A DNA stretch of 64,000 bases. It comes from Tsuneonella litorea (GTDB taxonomy: Bacteria; Pseudomonadota; Alphaproteobacteria; Sphingomonadales; Sphingomonadaceae). A program made the translations under genes and the position numbers. The stretch lies in contig NZ_JAOAMV010000006.1 in assembly GCF_025154015.1 (NCBI RefSeq), positions 108,517-172,516 of the forward strand, read 5' to 3'. Below are positions 44,710 through 53,979 of this stretch, piece after piece (the stretch's first letter is position 1; every line of letters starts with the position of its first letter). Under the pieces are notes generated by a model. The model saw nothing but the letters and a program-made list of their open reading frames with translations. It did not search any database and had not been told where the DNA came from.

Positions 44710-45891
44710 ATGAACGGGCGCATGATCGATGTTGCGATTGCCGGCGGCGGCCTGGCTGGCGGTCTGGTGGCGCTTGCGCTCCACCGGGCACGGCCGGAGC
44801 TGCGCCTGGCCCTGATCGAGGGCGGCGCCACTTTGGGCGGCAACCACCGCTGGAGCTGGTTCTCCTCGGACTTGCCCGACGAAGGGGCCGCCCTGCTGTC
44901 AGCGTTCCGCACAACGAGGTGGAGCGGCTACGACGTGCGCTTCCCCGGGTTCGGGCGGACGATGGGGACCGGATACAACTCACTCGCCTCGACCGATTTC
45001 GACGCGGCGCTGCAACGGCTGCTTCCGGCCGGCACGATCCGCAACCGCTGCCAGGTCGCCGCGGTCGATGCCCGCGGAGTGGCCCTTGGCGACGGGACCC
45101 GGATCGAGGCGCGATGCGTGATCGACGCCCGCGGCATAGCGGATGCGCCCCACCTCGAAGGCGGCTGGCAGGTGTTCCTCGGCCGCCGGCTTCGCACCGC
45201 AGCCCCGCACGGCCTCGCGCGGCCGACGGTGATGGACGCAGATGTCGAGCAGCACGGCTCGTGCCGCTTCGTCTATACCCTGCCGCTGGGCGGGGACGAG
45301 CTGTTCGTCGAGGACACCTACTACGACGAGAGCCCCGCGCTCGACCGTTCGGCGCTTTCGGCACGGATCGACCGCTATTGCGGACAGCGCGGCTGGGCCG
45401 GCGAACCGATCGACTTCGAGACCGGCGTTCTGCCGGTGATCACCGGAGGGGATTTCGCCGCATTCCAGGCGGCGCACCGCACCGATGGCGTCGCGGTCGT
45501 CGGTGCGCGCGGCGGGTTCGTTCATCCGCTGACGAGCTATACCCTGCCGTTCGCCGTCGAAACCGCGCTGGCGATCGCTGCCGAGCACGACCTCGCCGGC
45601 CCGCAGCTGGCCGCGCTGGTCGAGGCGCGGGCCCGCGCCCACTGGCGCCGGACCGCGTTCTACCGCCGACTGGGCCGGATGATGTTCGGCGCCGGGGCGC
45701 CGGTGGACCGCTACCGCGCCTTCGCGCTGGTCTATCGCCTGCCGCAACCGCTCGTCGAACGGTTCTATGCCGCCCGCCTGACCCGGGCCGACCGCGTCCG
45801 TATGCTGTGCGGCAGGCCCCCCGTCCCTGTGCTGGGCGCGATCCGCGCGCTCGGCACCCACGGCCCGCCGCTGGAGAAACGCGCCGCATGA
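44710..45891 (+). CDS. crtY: Lycopene beta-cyclase
   Basis: 393 residues; ATG at 44710 (a second ATG follows at 44722). FAD/NAD Rossmann motif DVAIAGGGLAGGLVA, LGGNHRWSWF, and the CrtY-type GARGGFVHPLTSYTLPFAVE near residue 270. It cyclises both ends of lycopene to beta-carotene at the membrane. First gene of the operon; its TGA overlaps the crtI ATG (ATGA), so translation is coupled. Confidence 0.94.
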   Translation: MNGRMIDVAIAGGGLAGGLVALALHRARPELRLALIEGGATLGGNHRWSWFSSDLPDEGAALLSAFRTTRWSGYDVRFPGFGRTMGTGYNSLASTDFDAALQRLLPAGTIRNRCQVAAVDARGVALGDGTRIEARCVIDARGIADAPHLEGGWQVFLGRRLRTAAPHGLARPTVMDADVEQHGSCRFVYTLPLGGDELFVEDTYYDESPALDRSALSARIDRYCGQRGWAGEPIDFETGVLPVITGGDFAAFQAAHRTDGVAVVGARGGFVHPLTSYTLPFAVETALAIAAEHDLAGPQLAALVEARARAHWRRTAFYRRLGRMMFGAGAPVDRYRAFALVYRLPQPLVERFYAARLTRADRVRMLCGRPPVPVLGAIRALGTHGPPLEKRAA

Positions 45892-47393
45892 CCTTCGAGA
45901 CGAAAACCGCCTGCGTGATCGGCTCCGGCTTCGGCGGGCTGGCGCTTGCCATCCGGCTGCAGTCTGCGGGCGTGAAGACGACCGTCGTGGAGGCGCGCGA
46001 CAAGCCCGGCGGGCGGGCCTATTTCTGGGAGCGTCCGGCCGAAGGCGGCACCTTCACATTCGACGCCGGCCCCACCGTGATCACCGATCCCGACTGCCTG
46101 AAGGAGCTGTGGAACCTGTCGGGCCACGACATGGCCGAAGACGTCGAACTGATGCCGGTCATGCCGTTCTACCGCCTGAACTGGCCCGACGGGACGAATT
46201 TCGACTATTCGAACGACGAGGCGTCCTTGCGCGCCGAGATCGACCGCGTGGCGCCCGGCGACCTTGCGGGATATGAGGATTTCCTGCGCTATTCGGCGGG
46301 CGTGTTCGAGGAAGGCTACGTCAAGCTCGGCCACGTGCCGTTCCTCGACTTCGCGAGCATGATCAAGGCCGCTCCCGCGCTCGCCAAGTACCAGGCCTGG
46401 CGCAGCGTCTATTCGATCGTCTCGAGCTACGTGAAGAGCGAGAAGCTGCGCGAGGCGCTGTCGTTCCACACGCTGCTCGTCGGCGGCAACCCGATGACCA
46501 CGAGCGCGATCTACGCGCTGATCCACAAGCTGGAGAAGGACGGCGGCGTGTGGTGGGCACGCGGCGGGACAAACCGGCTGGTCGCCGCGATGGTGCGCCA
46601 TTTCGAACGGCTCGGCGGCACGATCCGGCTCGGCGACCCGGTCACCCGCGTCCACACCATCGGCACCGTCGCGACCGAGGTCGAGACCGCGAGCGGCTGG
46701 CGGTCACGCTTCCACGCGGTCGCCAGCAACGCCGACATCATGCATTCGTATCGGGACCTGCTGGGCCGGACCAAGCGCGGCGCCGACCAGGCGAAATCGC
46801 TTGCCCGCAAGCGCTACAGCCCTTCGCTGTTCGTGGTCCATTTCGGGCTCGAGGGCACCTGGCCGGGCATCCCCCACCACGCGATCCTGTTCGGGCCGCG
46901 CTACAAGGGCCTGCTCGACGACATCTACGAGCACGGCGTGCTGCCGCAGGACTTCTCGATCTACCTCCACCACCCGACGGTCACCGATCCGTCGATGGCC
47001 CCCCCTGGCATGAGCACGTTCTACGCGCTCGTGCCGGTCGCCCACATGGGCAAGCTGGCGGTCGACTGGGAACAGATCGGCCCGATGCTGGAAAGGCGCA
47101 TTCTCGACGAAGTCGGGCGGCGGCTGATCCCCGACATCCACGAACGGATCGTGACCAAGTTCCATTACGCCCCGCGCGACTTCGCGCTCGACCTGAACGC
47201 GCACATGGGCAGCGCGTTTTCGCTGGAACCGATCCTGACCCAAAGCGCCTATTTCCGCGGCCACAACCGCGACGACGTGATCGACAATTTCTACCTCGTG
47301 GGCGCAGGCACGCACCCCGGCGCGGGCATTCCCGGCGTCGTCGGCAGCGCCAAGGCGACCGCGAGGCTCATGCTGGAGGACCTGTCCGAGTGA
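45888..47393 (+). CDS. crtI: Phytoene desaturase
   Basis: 501 residues from the ATG at 45888. N-terminal dinucleotide motif VIGSGFGGLALAIRLQSAG and GGRAYFWE; C-terminal FAD motif LVGAGTHPGAGIPGVVGSAK, the bacterial-type carotenoid desaturase signature. It makes lycopene from phytoene by four desaturations. It overlaps crtY upstream (ATGA) and the LOG gene downstream (GTGA). Confidence 0.96.
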   Translation: MTFETKTACVIGSGFGGLALAIRLQSAGVKTTVVEARDKPGGRAYFWERPAEGGTFTFDAGPTVITDPDCLKELWNLSGHDMAEDVELMPVMPFYRLNWPDGTNFDYSNDEASLRAEIDRVAPGDLAGYEDFLRYSAGVFEEGYVKLGHVPFLDFASMIKAAPALAKYQAWRSVYSIVSSYVKSEKLREALSFHTLLVGGNPMTTSAIYALIHKLEKDGGVWWARGGTNRLVAAMVRHFERLGGTIRLGDPVTRVHTIGTVATEVETASGWRSRFHAVASNADIMHSYRDLLGRTKRGADQAKSLARKRYSPSLFVVHFGLEGTWPGIPHHAILFGPRYKGLLDDIYEHGVLPQDFSIYLHHPTVTDPSMAPPGMSTFYALVPVAHMGKLAVDWEQIGPMLERRILDEVGRRLIPDIHERIVTKFHYAPRDFALDLNAHMGSAFSLEPILTQSAYFRGHNRDDVIDNFYLVGAGTHPGAGIPGVVGSAKATARLMLEDLSE

Positions 47394-47971
47394 ATCGCCT
47401 TGCCGTCTACTGCGGGTCCGCAAGCCCCGCCGATACCCGCTACATCGCGCTCGCGCGCGATGTCGGACGCGCTCTTGCCGAGCGCGGCATCGGGGTCGTC
47501 TATGGGGGTGGCCGCCTTGGCCTGATGGGCGCGGTGGCCGCCGGGGCGCTCGAAGCGGGCGGCGAGGTCATCGGGGTTATCCCCCATGCGCTCGCCAATT
47601 CCGAGGTGGCCAACCACGAATGCACCGAGCTGTGCACCGTGACGGGGATGCACGAACGCAAGCAGCGTTTCACCGACCTGTCTGACGGTTTCGTCACTAT
47701 TCCGGGCGGCGTGGGAACGATGGACGAACTGTGGGAGGCGGTGAGCTGGGCGCAGCTCGGCTACCACACCAAGCCGGTCGGCCTGCTCAACGCCTTCGGG
47801 TTCTTCGACCACCTGATCGCGTTCAACCGCCACATGGCCGAGGTGGGCTTCGTGCGCCCCGCGCACCAGGGCATCATCATCGCCGACGAGAGCCTCGACG
47901 GGCTGCTCGACAAGATGGCCGCCTACCAGCCGCACACGCCGATCTTCGCGATGAAGGCAAGCGACCTGTGA
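47390..47971 (+). CDS. LOG-family (TIGR00730) nucleotide phosphoribohydrolase-like protein
   Basis: 193 residues, GTG start at 47390 overlapping the crtI stop. The family motifs are VYGGGRLGLMG (about residues 37-47) and PGGVGTMDELWE (about 104-115), with the preceding MHERKQ. LOG proteins cleave cytokinin or nucleoside monophosphates to base plus ribose phosphate; they were long misannotated as lysine decarboxylases. Located between crtI and crtB with start/stop overlaps on both sides, so clearly part of the carotenoid transcript. No role in carotenoid chemistry is known. Confidence 0.93.
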   Translation: MNRLAVYCGSASPADTRYIALARDVGRALAERGIGVVYGGGRLGLMGAVAAGALEAGGEVIGVIPHALANSEVANHECTELCTVTGMHERKQRFTDLSDGFVTIPGGVGTMDELWEAVSWAQLGYHTKPVGLLNAFGFFDHLIAFNRHMAEVGFVRPAHQGIIIADESLDGLLDKMAAYQPHTPIFAMKASDL

Positions 47972-49041
47972 GGAAACCGCGCCGCATCGTTCCCCGGATG
48001 CTGGCGCCTTCGCGCATTTTGCGCACCACGCCCGCGCAGGCCGGGGGCGGTCGCGAGCGGTGGGACCTTGTCGACGAGGCCGAGGAATCGATCGCGCGCG
48101 GATCGAAGAGCTTTTCGCTCGCCAGCCGCCTGTTCGACCGCGCGACGCGCGAGCGGGTCTGGCTGCTCTACGCCTGGTGCCGCCGCTGCGACGACCTTGC
48201 CGACGCGCAGGACCACGGGGGCGAGCTCGGCGACCAGTCGGGCGCCGAAAAGCGCATCACCGCAATCCGCCTGCTGACCGAGCGCGCGTTCCAGGGCCTG
48301 CCCACCGCCGACCCGGCGTTCGACGCCTTCGGCCTCGTCGCGCGCGAATGCGGGCTCACCCGCGAGATGGCCGAGGACGTCATCATGGGTTTCGAGCTCG
48401 ACGCGACCGACTGGCGGCCGCGGAGCGAGGCGGACCTTGCGCGCTATTGCTACCACGTCGCGGGCGCGGTCGGCGTGATGATGGCGATCGTCATGGGCGT
48501 GGCGCGGGACGACGGGTGGATGCTCGACCGGGCGTGCGACCTCGGCATCGCCTTCCAGCTTGCCAACATCGCCCGCGACGTCGCCGAGGACGACCGGGCC
48601 GACCGCCGCTACCTGCCCGTCGAATGGATGGTCGAGGAGGACATCGAGCCCGGCATGGTCATGCACCCGCACCACCGGCAGGAACTCGCCGACATCGTCG
48701 CCCGGCTGATCCGGCGAATGGAGCGGCACGAAGCCTGGGCCCGGCTCGGTGCGGCGCGCCTGCCGTTCCGCAGCCGCTGGGCGGTGCTTGCCGCCGCGCG
48801 CATCTACGGCGCGATCGGTCGGCGGGTGCGCGAACGCGGGACCCATGCCTGGGACAACCGCGTGGTGATCGGCCGGGCGGAGAAGCTGCGCCATGTGAGC
48901 GCGGCGTTCTGGGAAGCCTTGCGCAACCGGCCCGAGGATCCGGGCGAGCCGCCGCTGTGGAACCGTTCGACGATCCTCATCGACGTGCGGATGAGCCAGC
49001 CGATTCCGCCGCCGCCGATGGACCCCCTGCCGGACGCCTGA
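47968..49041 (+). CDS. crtB: Phytoene synthase
   Basis: 357 residues from a GTG at 47968 that overlaps the LOG stop (GTGA) with GAAGG upstream; an ATG ten codons later (47998) is the alternative. Trans-isoprenyl diphosphate synthase motifs: YAWCRRCDDLAD (first Asp-rich) and ANIARDVAEDDRADRRYLP (second). It condenses two GGPP into phytoene. The C-terminal ~40 residues (ILIDVRMSQPIPPPP) extend a little past the catalytic domain. Last gene of the operon; crtE, crtZ and crtW are not in the window. Confidence 0.95.
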   Translation: MRKPRRIVPRMLAPSRILRTTPAQAGGGRERWDLVDEAEESIARGSKSFSLASRLFDRATRERVWLLYAWCRRCDDLADAQDHGGELGDQSGAEKRITAIRLLTERAFQGLPTADPAFDAFGLVARECGLTREMAEDVIMGFELDATDWRPRSEADLARYCYHVAGAVGVMMAIVMGVARDDGWMLDRACDLGIAFQLANIARDVAEDDRADRRYLPVEWMVEEDIEPGMVMHPHHRQELADIVARLIRRMERHEAWARLGAARLPFRSRWAVLAAARIYGAIGRRVRERGTHAWDNRVVIGRAEKLRHVSAAFWEALRNRPEDPGEPPLWNRSTILIDVRMSQPIPPPPMDPLPDA

Positions 49042-49080
49042 CGCTTGCCGCCGGCATCGTCCGCGCCTAACCGGTTGCCG

Positions 49081-50973
49081 ATGATACGAAAGCTCCTGAT
49101 CGCCAACCGCGGCGAGATCGCCTGCCGGATCATGCGCACCGCGCGCGAATTGGGCATCACGACGGTCGCGGTCCATTCCGACGCCGATGCCAAAGCCCTC
49201 CACGTGCGCCAGGCCGACGAGGCGGTGCATATCGGCCCCTCGCCCGCCACCGAAAGCTATCTCGTCGGCGAGAAGATCATCGCCGCCGCGAAACAGACGG
49301 GGGCGGAGGCGATCCATCCGGGCTACGGCTTCCTGTCCGAGAACGCCGCCTTCGCACGCGCCGTGATCGATGCCGGCCTGATCTGGGTCGGGCCGAAACC
49401 GGAAAGCATCGAGGCGATGGGCCTCAAGGACGCGGCCAAGAAGCTCATGCGCGCCGCCGGGGTGCCGGTGACGCCCGGCTACGAAGGCGAGGACCAGTCG
49501 GTCGAGCGCCTGAAGAAGGAAGCCGACGCGATCGGCTATCCCGTGCTGATCAAGGCGGTCGCGGGTGGCGGCGGCAAGGGGATGCGCAAGGTCGATGCGG
49601 CAGAGGACTTCGAGGCCGCGCTGCAATCGTGCCGGCGCGAGGCCGCCGCAAGCTTCGGCAACACGCAGGTCCTGCTCGAAAAGTGGATCAATTCGCCCCG
49701 CCACATCGAGGTGCAGGTGTTCGGCGACAGCCACGGCAATGTCGTCCACCTGTTCGAGCGCGACTGCTCGCTCCAGCGCCGCCATCAGAAGGTGATCGAG
49801 GAAGCTCCCGCCCCCGGCATGGACGAGGCGACCCGCGCCGAAATCTGCGTCGCGGCCGTCCGCGCCGCCAGGGCGGTCGACTACGAAGGCGCGGGTACGA
49901 TCGAGTTCATCGCCGACGCCAGCGAAGGCCTGCGCGCCGACCGCATCTTCTTCATGGAAATGAACACTCGCCTCCAGGTCGAACACCCGGTGACCGAGGA
50001 GATCACCGGGGTCGACCTCGTCGAATGGCAGCTCCGCGTGGCGAGCGGCGAACCGTTGCCGCTGCAACAGGAAGACCTCGCCATTACCGGCTGGGCGATG
50101 GAAGCGCGGCTCTATGCCGAGGACCCGGTCAGCGGCTTCCTGCCCTCGACCGGCGACCTCGACCTGCTCGAGCTGCCCGATCATGTCCTGCGCGTCGAAA
50201 CCGGGGTCAAGCAGGGCGATGCGGTCAGCCCGTTCTACGACCCGATGATCGCCAAGCTCGTCGCGCGCGGAGACGACCGCGAGGAGGCAATGCTCTCGCT
50301 GGCAACGGGACTGTTCGCCCTGCGCGTGTGGCCGGTGCGGACCAATGCGGCTTTCCTGCTCGCCTGCCTCAACGATCCGGCATTCCGGGACGGGACGATG
50401 ACGACTGGCCTGATCGCCGATCGCGGGGACGAATTGACCACGGTGGAAGAGGCCGGCCCCAACGAATGGAAGGTCGCGGCGCTGGCGCTTTTCGCGCCCT
50501 TTTTCTCCGCCGCGGAGGAACCGGGCGCTGGACCGTGGGCAGCCGCCGCGGGGTTCCGGCTGAACGCGCCGGAGCACCCGCAGATCACCGTCCAGCATCA
50601 CGGCGAGGCGCGGCGCGTGAACCTGGAAGAATGCATCGACGCAACGGGCTTCGCCGCGCGCGTCGAGGAGGGCGCGCTGGCCTGGCGCAACGCGCAGCCG
50701 TTCCTGTTCACCCTGCCCCGGTTCGACGGCGGCCACGCCTCGGCCCACGACGGCGATATCCTCGCGCCCATGCCGGGCAAGGTGATCGCGGTCGACGTGG
50801 CGCAGGGCGATACCGTCGATGCGGGCCAGCGGCTCATGGTGCTCGAGGCGATGAAGATGGAGCACGCGCTCACCGCACCGTTCGCCGGGACCGTTGAAGA
50901 ACTGTCGGTGACCGTTGGCAGCCAGGTCCAGGTCGAGGCGCTGCTCGCGGTTGTCGAGCGACACGCGGATTAG
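49081..50973 (+). CDS. Acyl-CoA carboxylase biotin-carboxylase/BCCP (alpha) subunit
   Basis: 630 residues. Biotin carboxylase domain (1-~445) with KLLIANRGEIACRI, the ATP-grasp glycine loop AVAGGGGKGMRK and EMNTRLQVEHPVTE; a linker; then a biotinyl domain with VLEAMKMEH (Lys592 biotinylated). Resembles the alpha subunits of propionyl-, methylcrotonyl- or geranyl-CoA carboxylases. The partner is the carboxyltransferase gene 55 nt downstream. Which acyl-CoA is used cannot be read from the sequence; no leucine- or terpenoid-degradation genes are adjacent. Confidence 0.93.
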   Translation: MIRKLLIANRGEIACRIMRTARELGITTVAVHSDADAKALHVRQADEAVHIGPSPATESYLVGEKIIAAAKQTGAEAIHPGYGFLSENAAFARAVIDAGLIWVGPKPESIEAMGLKDAAKKLMRAAGVPVTPGYEGEDQSVERLKKEADAIGYPVLIKAVAGGGGKGMRKVDAAEDFEAALQSCRREAAASFGNTQVLLEKWINSPRHIEVQVFGDSHGNVVHLFERDCSLQRRHQKVIEEAPAPGMDEATRAEICVAAVRAARAVDYEGAGTIEFIADASEGLRADRIFFMEMNTRLQVEHPVTEEITGVDLVEWQLRVASGEPLPLQQEDLAITGWAMEARLYAEDPVSGFLPSTGDLDLLELPDHVLRVETGVKQGDAVSPFYDPMIAKLVARGDDREEAMLSLATGLFALRVWPVRTNAAFLLACLNDPAFRDGTMTTGLIADRGDELTTVEEAGPNEWKVAALALFAPFFSAAEEPGAGPWAAAAGFRLNAPEHPQITVQHHGEARRVNLEECIDATGFAARVEEGALAWRNAQPFLFTLPRFDGGHASAHDGDILAPMPGKVIAVDVAQGDTVDAGQRLMVLEAMKMEHALTAPFAGTVEELSVTVGSQVQVEALLAVVERHAD

Positions 50974-51028
50974 CGCTTTCCTTTCCCTCTCCTCCTTGCA
51001 AGCGTGTGACCGAGGGAGAGACGCCTGA

Positions 51029-52585
51029 ATGACCTGGGCCAGGGAACTCGAGGAACTGCGCCGGCGCGAAGCGCTGGCCGAACGGATGGGCGGGCCGGAC
51101 AAGGTCGCGCGGCAGCACGGTCGCGGGAAGATGGACGCGCGCGCACGGCTCGCGGCCCTGGTCGATCCGGGGTCCTTCCGCGAGATCGGCAAGATCGCCG
51201 GCAAGGGTTCGTACGACGAGAACGGCGAGCTTACCGGGGTCCTTCCCGCCCCGTTCCTGTTCGGCAAGGCGACGATCGACGGGCGCCCGGTCGTTGCCAC
51301 GGCGGACGACTTCACCATCCGCGGCGGCGCGGCGGACGCGGGGATCGGCCGCAAGATGGTGCAGGCCGAAAAGATGGCGCACGAACTGAAAATGCCGCTG
51401 ATCCGCATGATCGACGGGACCGGCGGCGGCGGCTCGGTCAAGACGCTGGAGATGATCGGCGCGACCTACATCCCCGCGGTACACACCTGGGGCGACGTCG
51501 TCGAAAACTTGGACACAGTGCCCGTGGTCGCGCTCGCGCTCGGACCCACGGCGGGGCTCGGCGCGGCGCGGATCGTGGCGAGCCATTATTCGGTCATGGT
51601 GCGCGGGCTGTCGCAGATCTTCGCCGCCGGTCCCGCGGTCGTCGACGCGCTGGGCGAGGCGTGGAAGGACGATGCCTCGCAGGATCACGAAGCGGCCAAG
51701 GAAGCGCTCGGCGGCAGCGCCATCCACACCCGCAACGGCGTGGTCGACGACGAGGTCGCGAGCGAGGCGGAAGCCTTCGCCCGCGCGCGCCATTTCCTCT
51801 CGTTCATGCCCGAATACGTCGGCCAGCCCGCGCGCCGGATCGATACCGGCGACCCCGCCGACCGCCGCGAGGAGGCGCTGCTGTCGCTCGTCCCGCGGGG
51901 GGAAAAGCAGGTCTATTCGATGCGCCGCGCGCTCGACCTGGTGTTCGATTCCGGCACCGTGTTCGAGATCGGACGGATGTGGGGCCGCGCGTGCATCACC
52001 GCGCTGGCCCGGCTCGACGGCTGGCCGGTCATGGTGCTCGCGAGCGATCCCAGCTTCCTCGGCGGGTCGTGGGACGCGAAGACCAGCGAGAAGGTCGAAC
52101 GCTGGGTCAAGCTCGCCGACCTGTTCCGCCTGCCGATCGTGCACCTCGTCGACAACCCCGGCTTCATGATCGGCCGCGAGGCCGAAATGGCGGGCACGAT
52201 CCGCTACGGCGTACAGGCGATGAACGCGGTGTACCGGGCGACCGTGCCGCTGGCGTCGGTGGTCATGCGCCGCGCCTACGGCATCGCAGGCAGCGCGATG
52301 AGTAACGCCGACCGCTACCAGTACCGCTATTGCTGGCCCTCGGGCGACTGGGGAAGCCTGCCGATCGCGGGCGGGCTCGAGGTTGCCTACAAGTCCGAGA
52401 TCGAGGCGGCCGAAGACCCGGCAGCCGAACTCGAGGCGATCCGCGGCCGGCTCGCCAGGGTCACCTCGCCCTTCCGCAGCGCCGAGCGGTTCAACGTCGA
52501 GGACATCGTCGACCCGCGCGATACCCGGCCGCTGCTCTGCGAATTCGCCGGCCTCGCGTGGCGGAGGCTGTCGGCGGACCGCTAG
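51029..52585 (+). CDS. Acyl-CoA carboxylase carboxyltransferase (beta) subunit
   Basis: 518 residues; ATG at 51029 with GAGGGAGAG upstream. Crotonase-like N- and C-halves typical of biotin-dependent carboxyltransferases: ATADDFTIRGGAADAGIGRK in the N-half, PIVHLVDNPGFMIGREAE in the C-half, and MRRAYGIAGSAMS. Works with the alpha subunit upstream to carboxylate an acyl-CoA. The longer-than-usual ADDFTIRGGAAD loop places it outside the best-known PccB/MccB types (impression only). Its 3' end overlaps the convergent MFS gene by 4 bp. Confidence 0.9.
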   Translation: MTWARELEELRRREALAERMGGPDKVARQHGRGKMDARARLAALVDPGSFREIGKIAGKGSYDENGELTGVLPAPFLFGKATIDGRPVVATADDFTIRGGAADAGIGRKMVQAEKMAHELKMPLIRMIDGTGGGGSVKTLEMIGATYIPAVHTWGDVVENLDTVPVVALALGPTAGLGAARIVASHYSVMVRGLSQIFAAGPAVVDALGEAWKDDASQDHEAAKEALGGSAIHTRNGVVDDEVASEAEAFARARHFLSFMPEYVGQPARRIDTGDPADRREEALLSLVPRGEKQVYSMRRALDLVFDSGTVFEIGRMWGRACITALARLDGWPVMVLASDPSFLGGSWDAKTSEKVERWVKLADLFRLPIVHLVDNPGFMIGREAEMAGTIRYGVQAMNAVYRATVPLASVVMRRAYGIAGSAMSNADRYQYRYCWPSGDWGSLPIAGGLEVAYKSEIEAAEDPAAELEAIRGRLARVTSPFRSAERFNVEDIVDPRDTRPLLCEFAGLAWRRLSADR

Positions 52586-53862
52586 TGGATCTCGTGCATC
52601 GCGAGATACTTGCGCGCGTCGCGCGGCCGCCGGAACAGCACGCCGCGTTCGCTGAACAGCACGAGCGCAAGGCTGAGCAGGCTGCACGCCAGCAGAGCGA
52701 ACGCGAGCGGGCGCGCAGTCCCGTCGTAGAGCTGGCCGATGGCGATCCCCAGCAACGCCCCCAGCGACATCCGGATGAAGCTTTGCGCGCTCGACGCGGC
52801 ACCCGCGGTGGCCTGGAACGGCTGCATCGCGATCGAGCCGAAGTTGGCGCCCATGAAACCCAGCAGGCACAGGTTGCCCGCCATCAGCGGCACGAACAGT
52901 TCCAGGCTCTTGCCATGATAGAGCGCGGCCCAGACCTGCGCCGCGGATATGACGATGAACGTCACCAGCGCGGTATGGCTCACCCGCCGCGCGCCGAAGC
53001 GTTCGACGATGCGGCTGTTGGCAAAGCTCGACACCGCGAGCGTCGAGGCGGTCGCACCGAAGATGAACGGAAAGTCGTCGCCCGCGCCGAAGTGCTCGCC
53101 GACGAGCTGCTGCGCGCTGTTGATGTAGCCGAACATCGCCCCGAAGGTGAGCCCGCTGCCAAGCACGTAGCCGATCGCCACGCGCGTGCGAAAAGTGAGC
53201 GGGAGATTGTGCGCAACGCTGCGAAAGTCGAGCGGCTGACGGTCTTCCGCGGCAAGGGTTTCCGGCAGCCGCGCCCATGTCCACGCCCATACTACCGCGG
53301 CGAGCGCAGCCATTCCGACGAACACGAACGGCCAGTCCGCGACATGCAGGATCATCTGCCCGAACGTCGGCGCGAGCACCGGCACGACCATGAAGACGAT
53401 GAAGATCGTGCTCATCAGCCGCGCCATCGCGTCGCCCTCGAACCGGTCGCGGATGACCGCCGCGGGAATGACGCCGAGCCCGGCCACGCCAACCCCCTGT
53501 ACCGCCCGCAGGACCAGCAGCGCGTCGTAACTCGGCGCGACCGCGCAGAGCAGCGAGATGCCGACATAGAAAGCGAAGGCGACGAACAGCACGCGGCGCC
53601 GGCCGAAACGGTCGGCAAAGCTTCCCGGAACGAGCGATCCCACCCCGGCGGCCAGGAGATAGACGCCGACGACGAGCTGGCGGCGATTGGGATCGTCGAT
53701 GCCGAAGGTCGCGGCGATCTCGTCGAGCGCCGGCAGCATCCCGTCGATCGCCAGCGCGCCTAGGCTCATCACCGCCGCCATCAGCGCGACGAACTCGCCG
53801 CGCCGGATCGTGCGGGATGATCCGTCGCTGGCATGGATCGCGGTTGGGGCGGCGGTCGGCAT
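52582..53862 (-). CDS. MFS multidrug efflux protein, Bcr/CflA type
   Basis: 426 residues from the ATG at 53862 (23 open upstream codons not used). Twelve hydrophobic segments. Motif A GSFADRFGRRRVLF follows helix 2, and the Bcr/CflA-type LRAVQGVGVAGLGVIPAAVIRDRF follows helix 4. Family members export drugs or small metabolites by proton antiport. It is divergent from a second MFS gene with a 117-nt gap. Confidence 0.88.
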   Translation of the reverse strand: MPTAAPTAIHASDGSSRTIRRGEFVALMAAVMSLGALAIDGMLPALDEIAATFGIDDPNRRQLVVGVYLLAAGVGSLVPGSFADRFGRRRVLFVAFAFYVGISLLCAVAPSYDALLVLRAVQGVGVAGLGVIPAAVIRDRFEGDAMARLMSTIFIVFMVVPVLAPTFGQMILHVADWPFVFVGMAALAAVVWAWTWARLPETLAAEDRQPLDFRSVAHNLPLTFRTRVAIGYVLGSGLTFGAMFGYINSAQQLVGEHFGAGDDFPFIFGATASTLAVSSFANSRIVERFGARRVSHTALVTFIVISAAQVWAALYHGKSLELFVPLMAGNLCLLGFMGANFGSIAMQPFQATAGAASSAQSFIRMSLGALLGIAIGQLYDGTARPLAFALLACSLLSLALVLFSERGVLFRRPRDARKYLAMHEIH

Positions 53863-53979
53863 CCGGGGCCCATGCCTGTTGCGGCGCACGAAACAAAGCG
53901 AATTTCCGCCTAGCGCAGATTTGACACGCACAGGGTTGGCCGAGCATCAGTGACGCTGTTCAAGGGGGGAGGAAACGCG

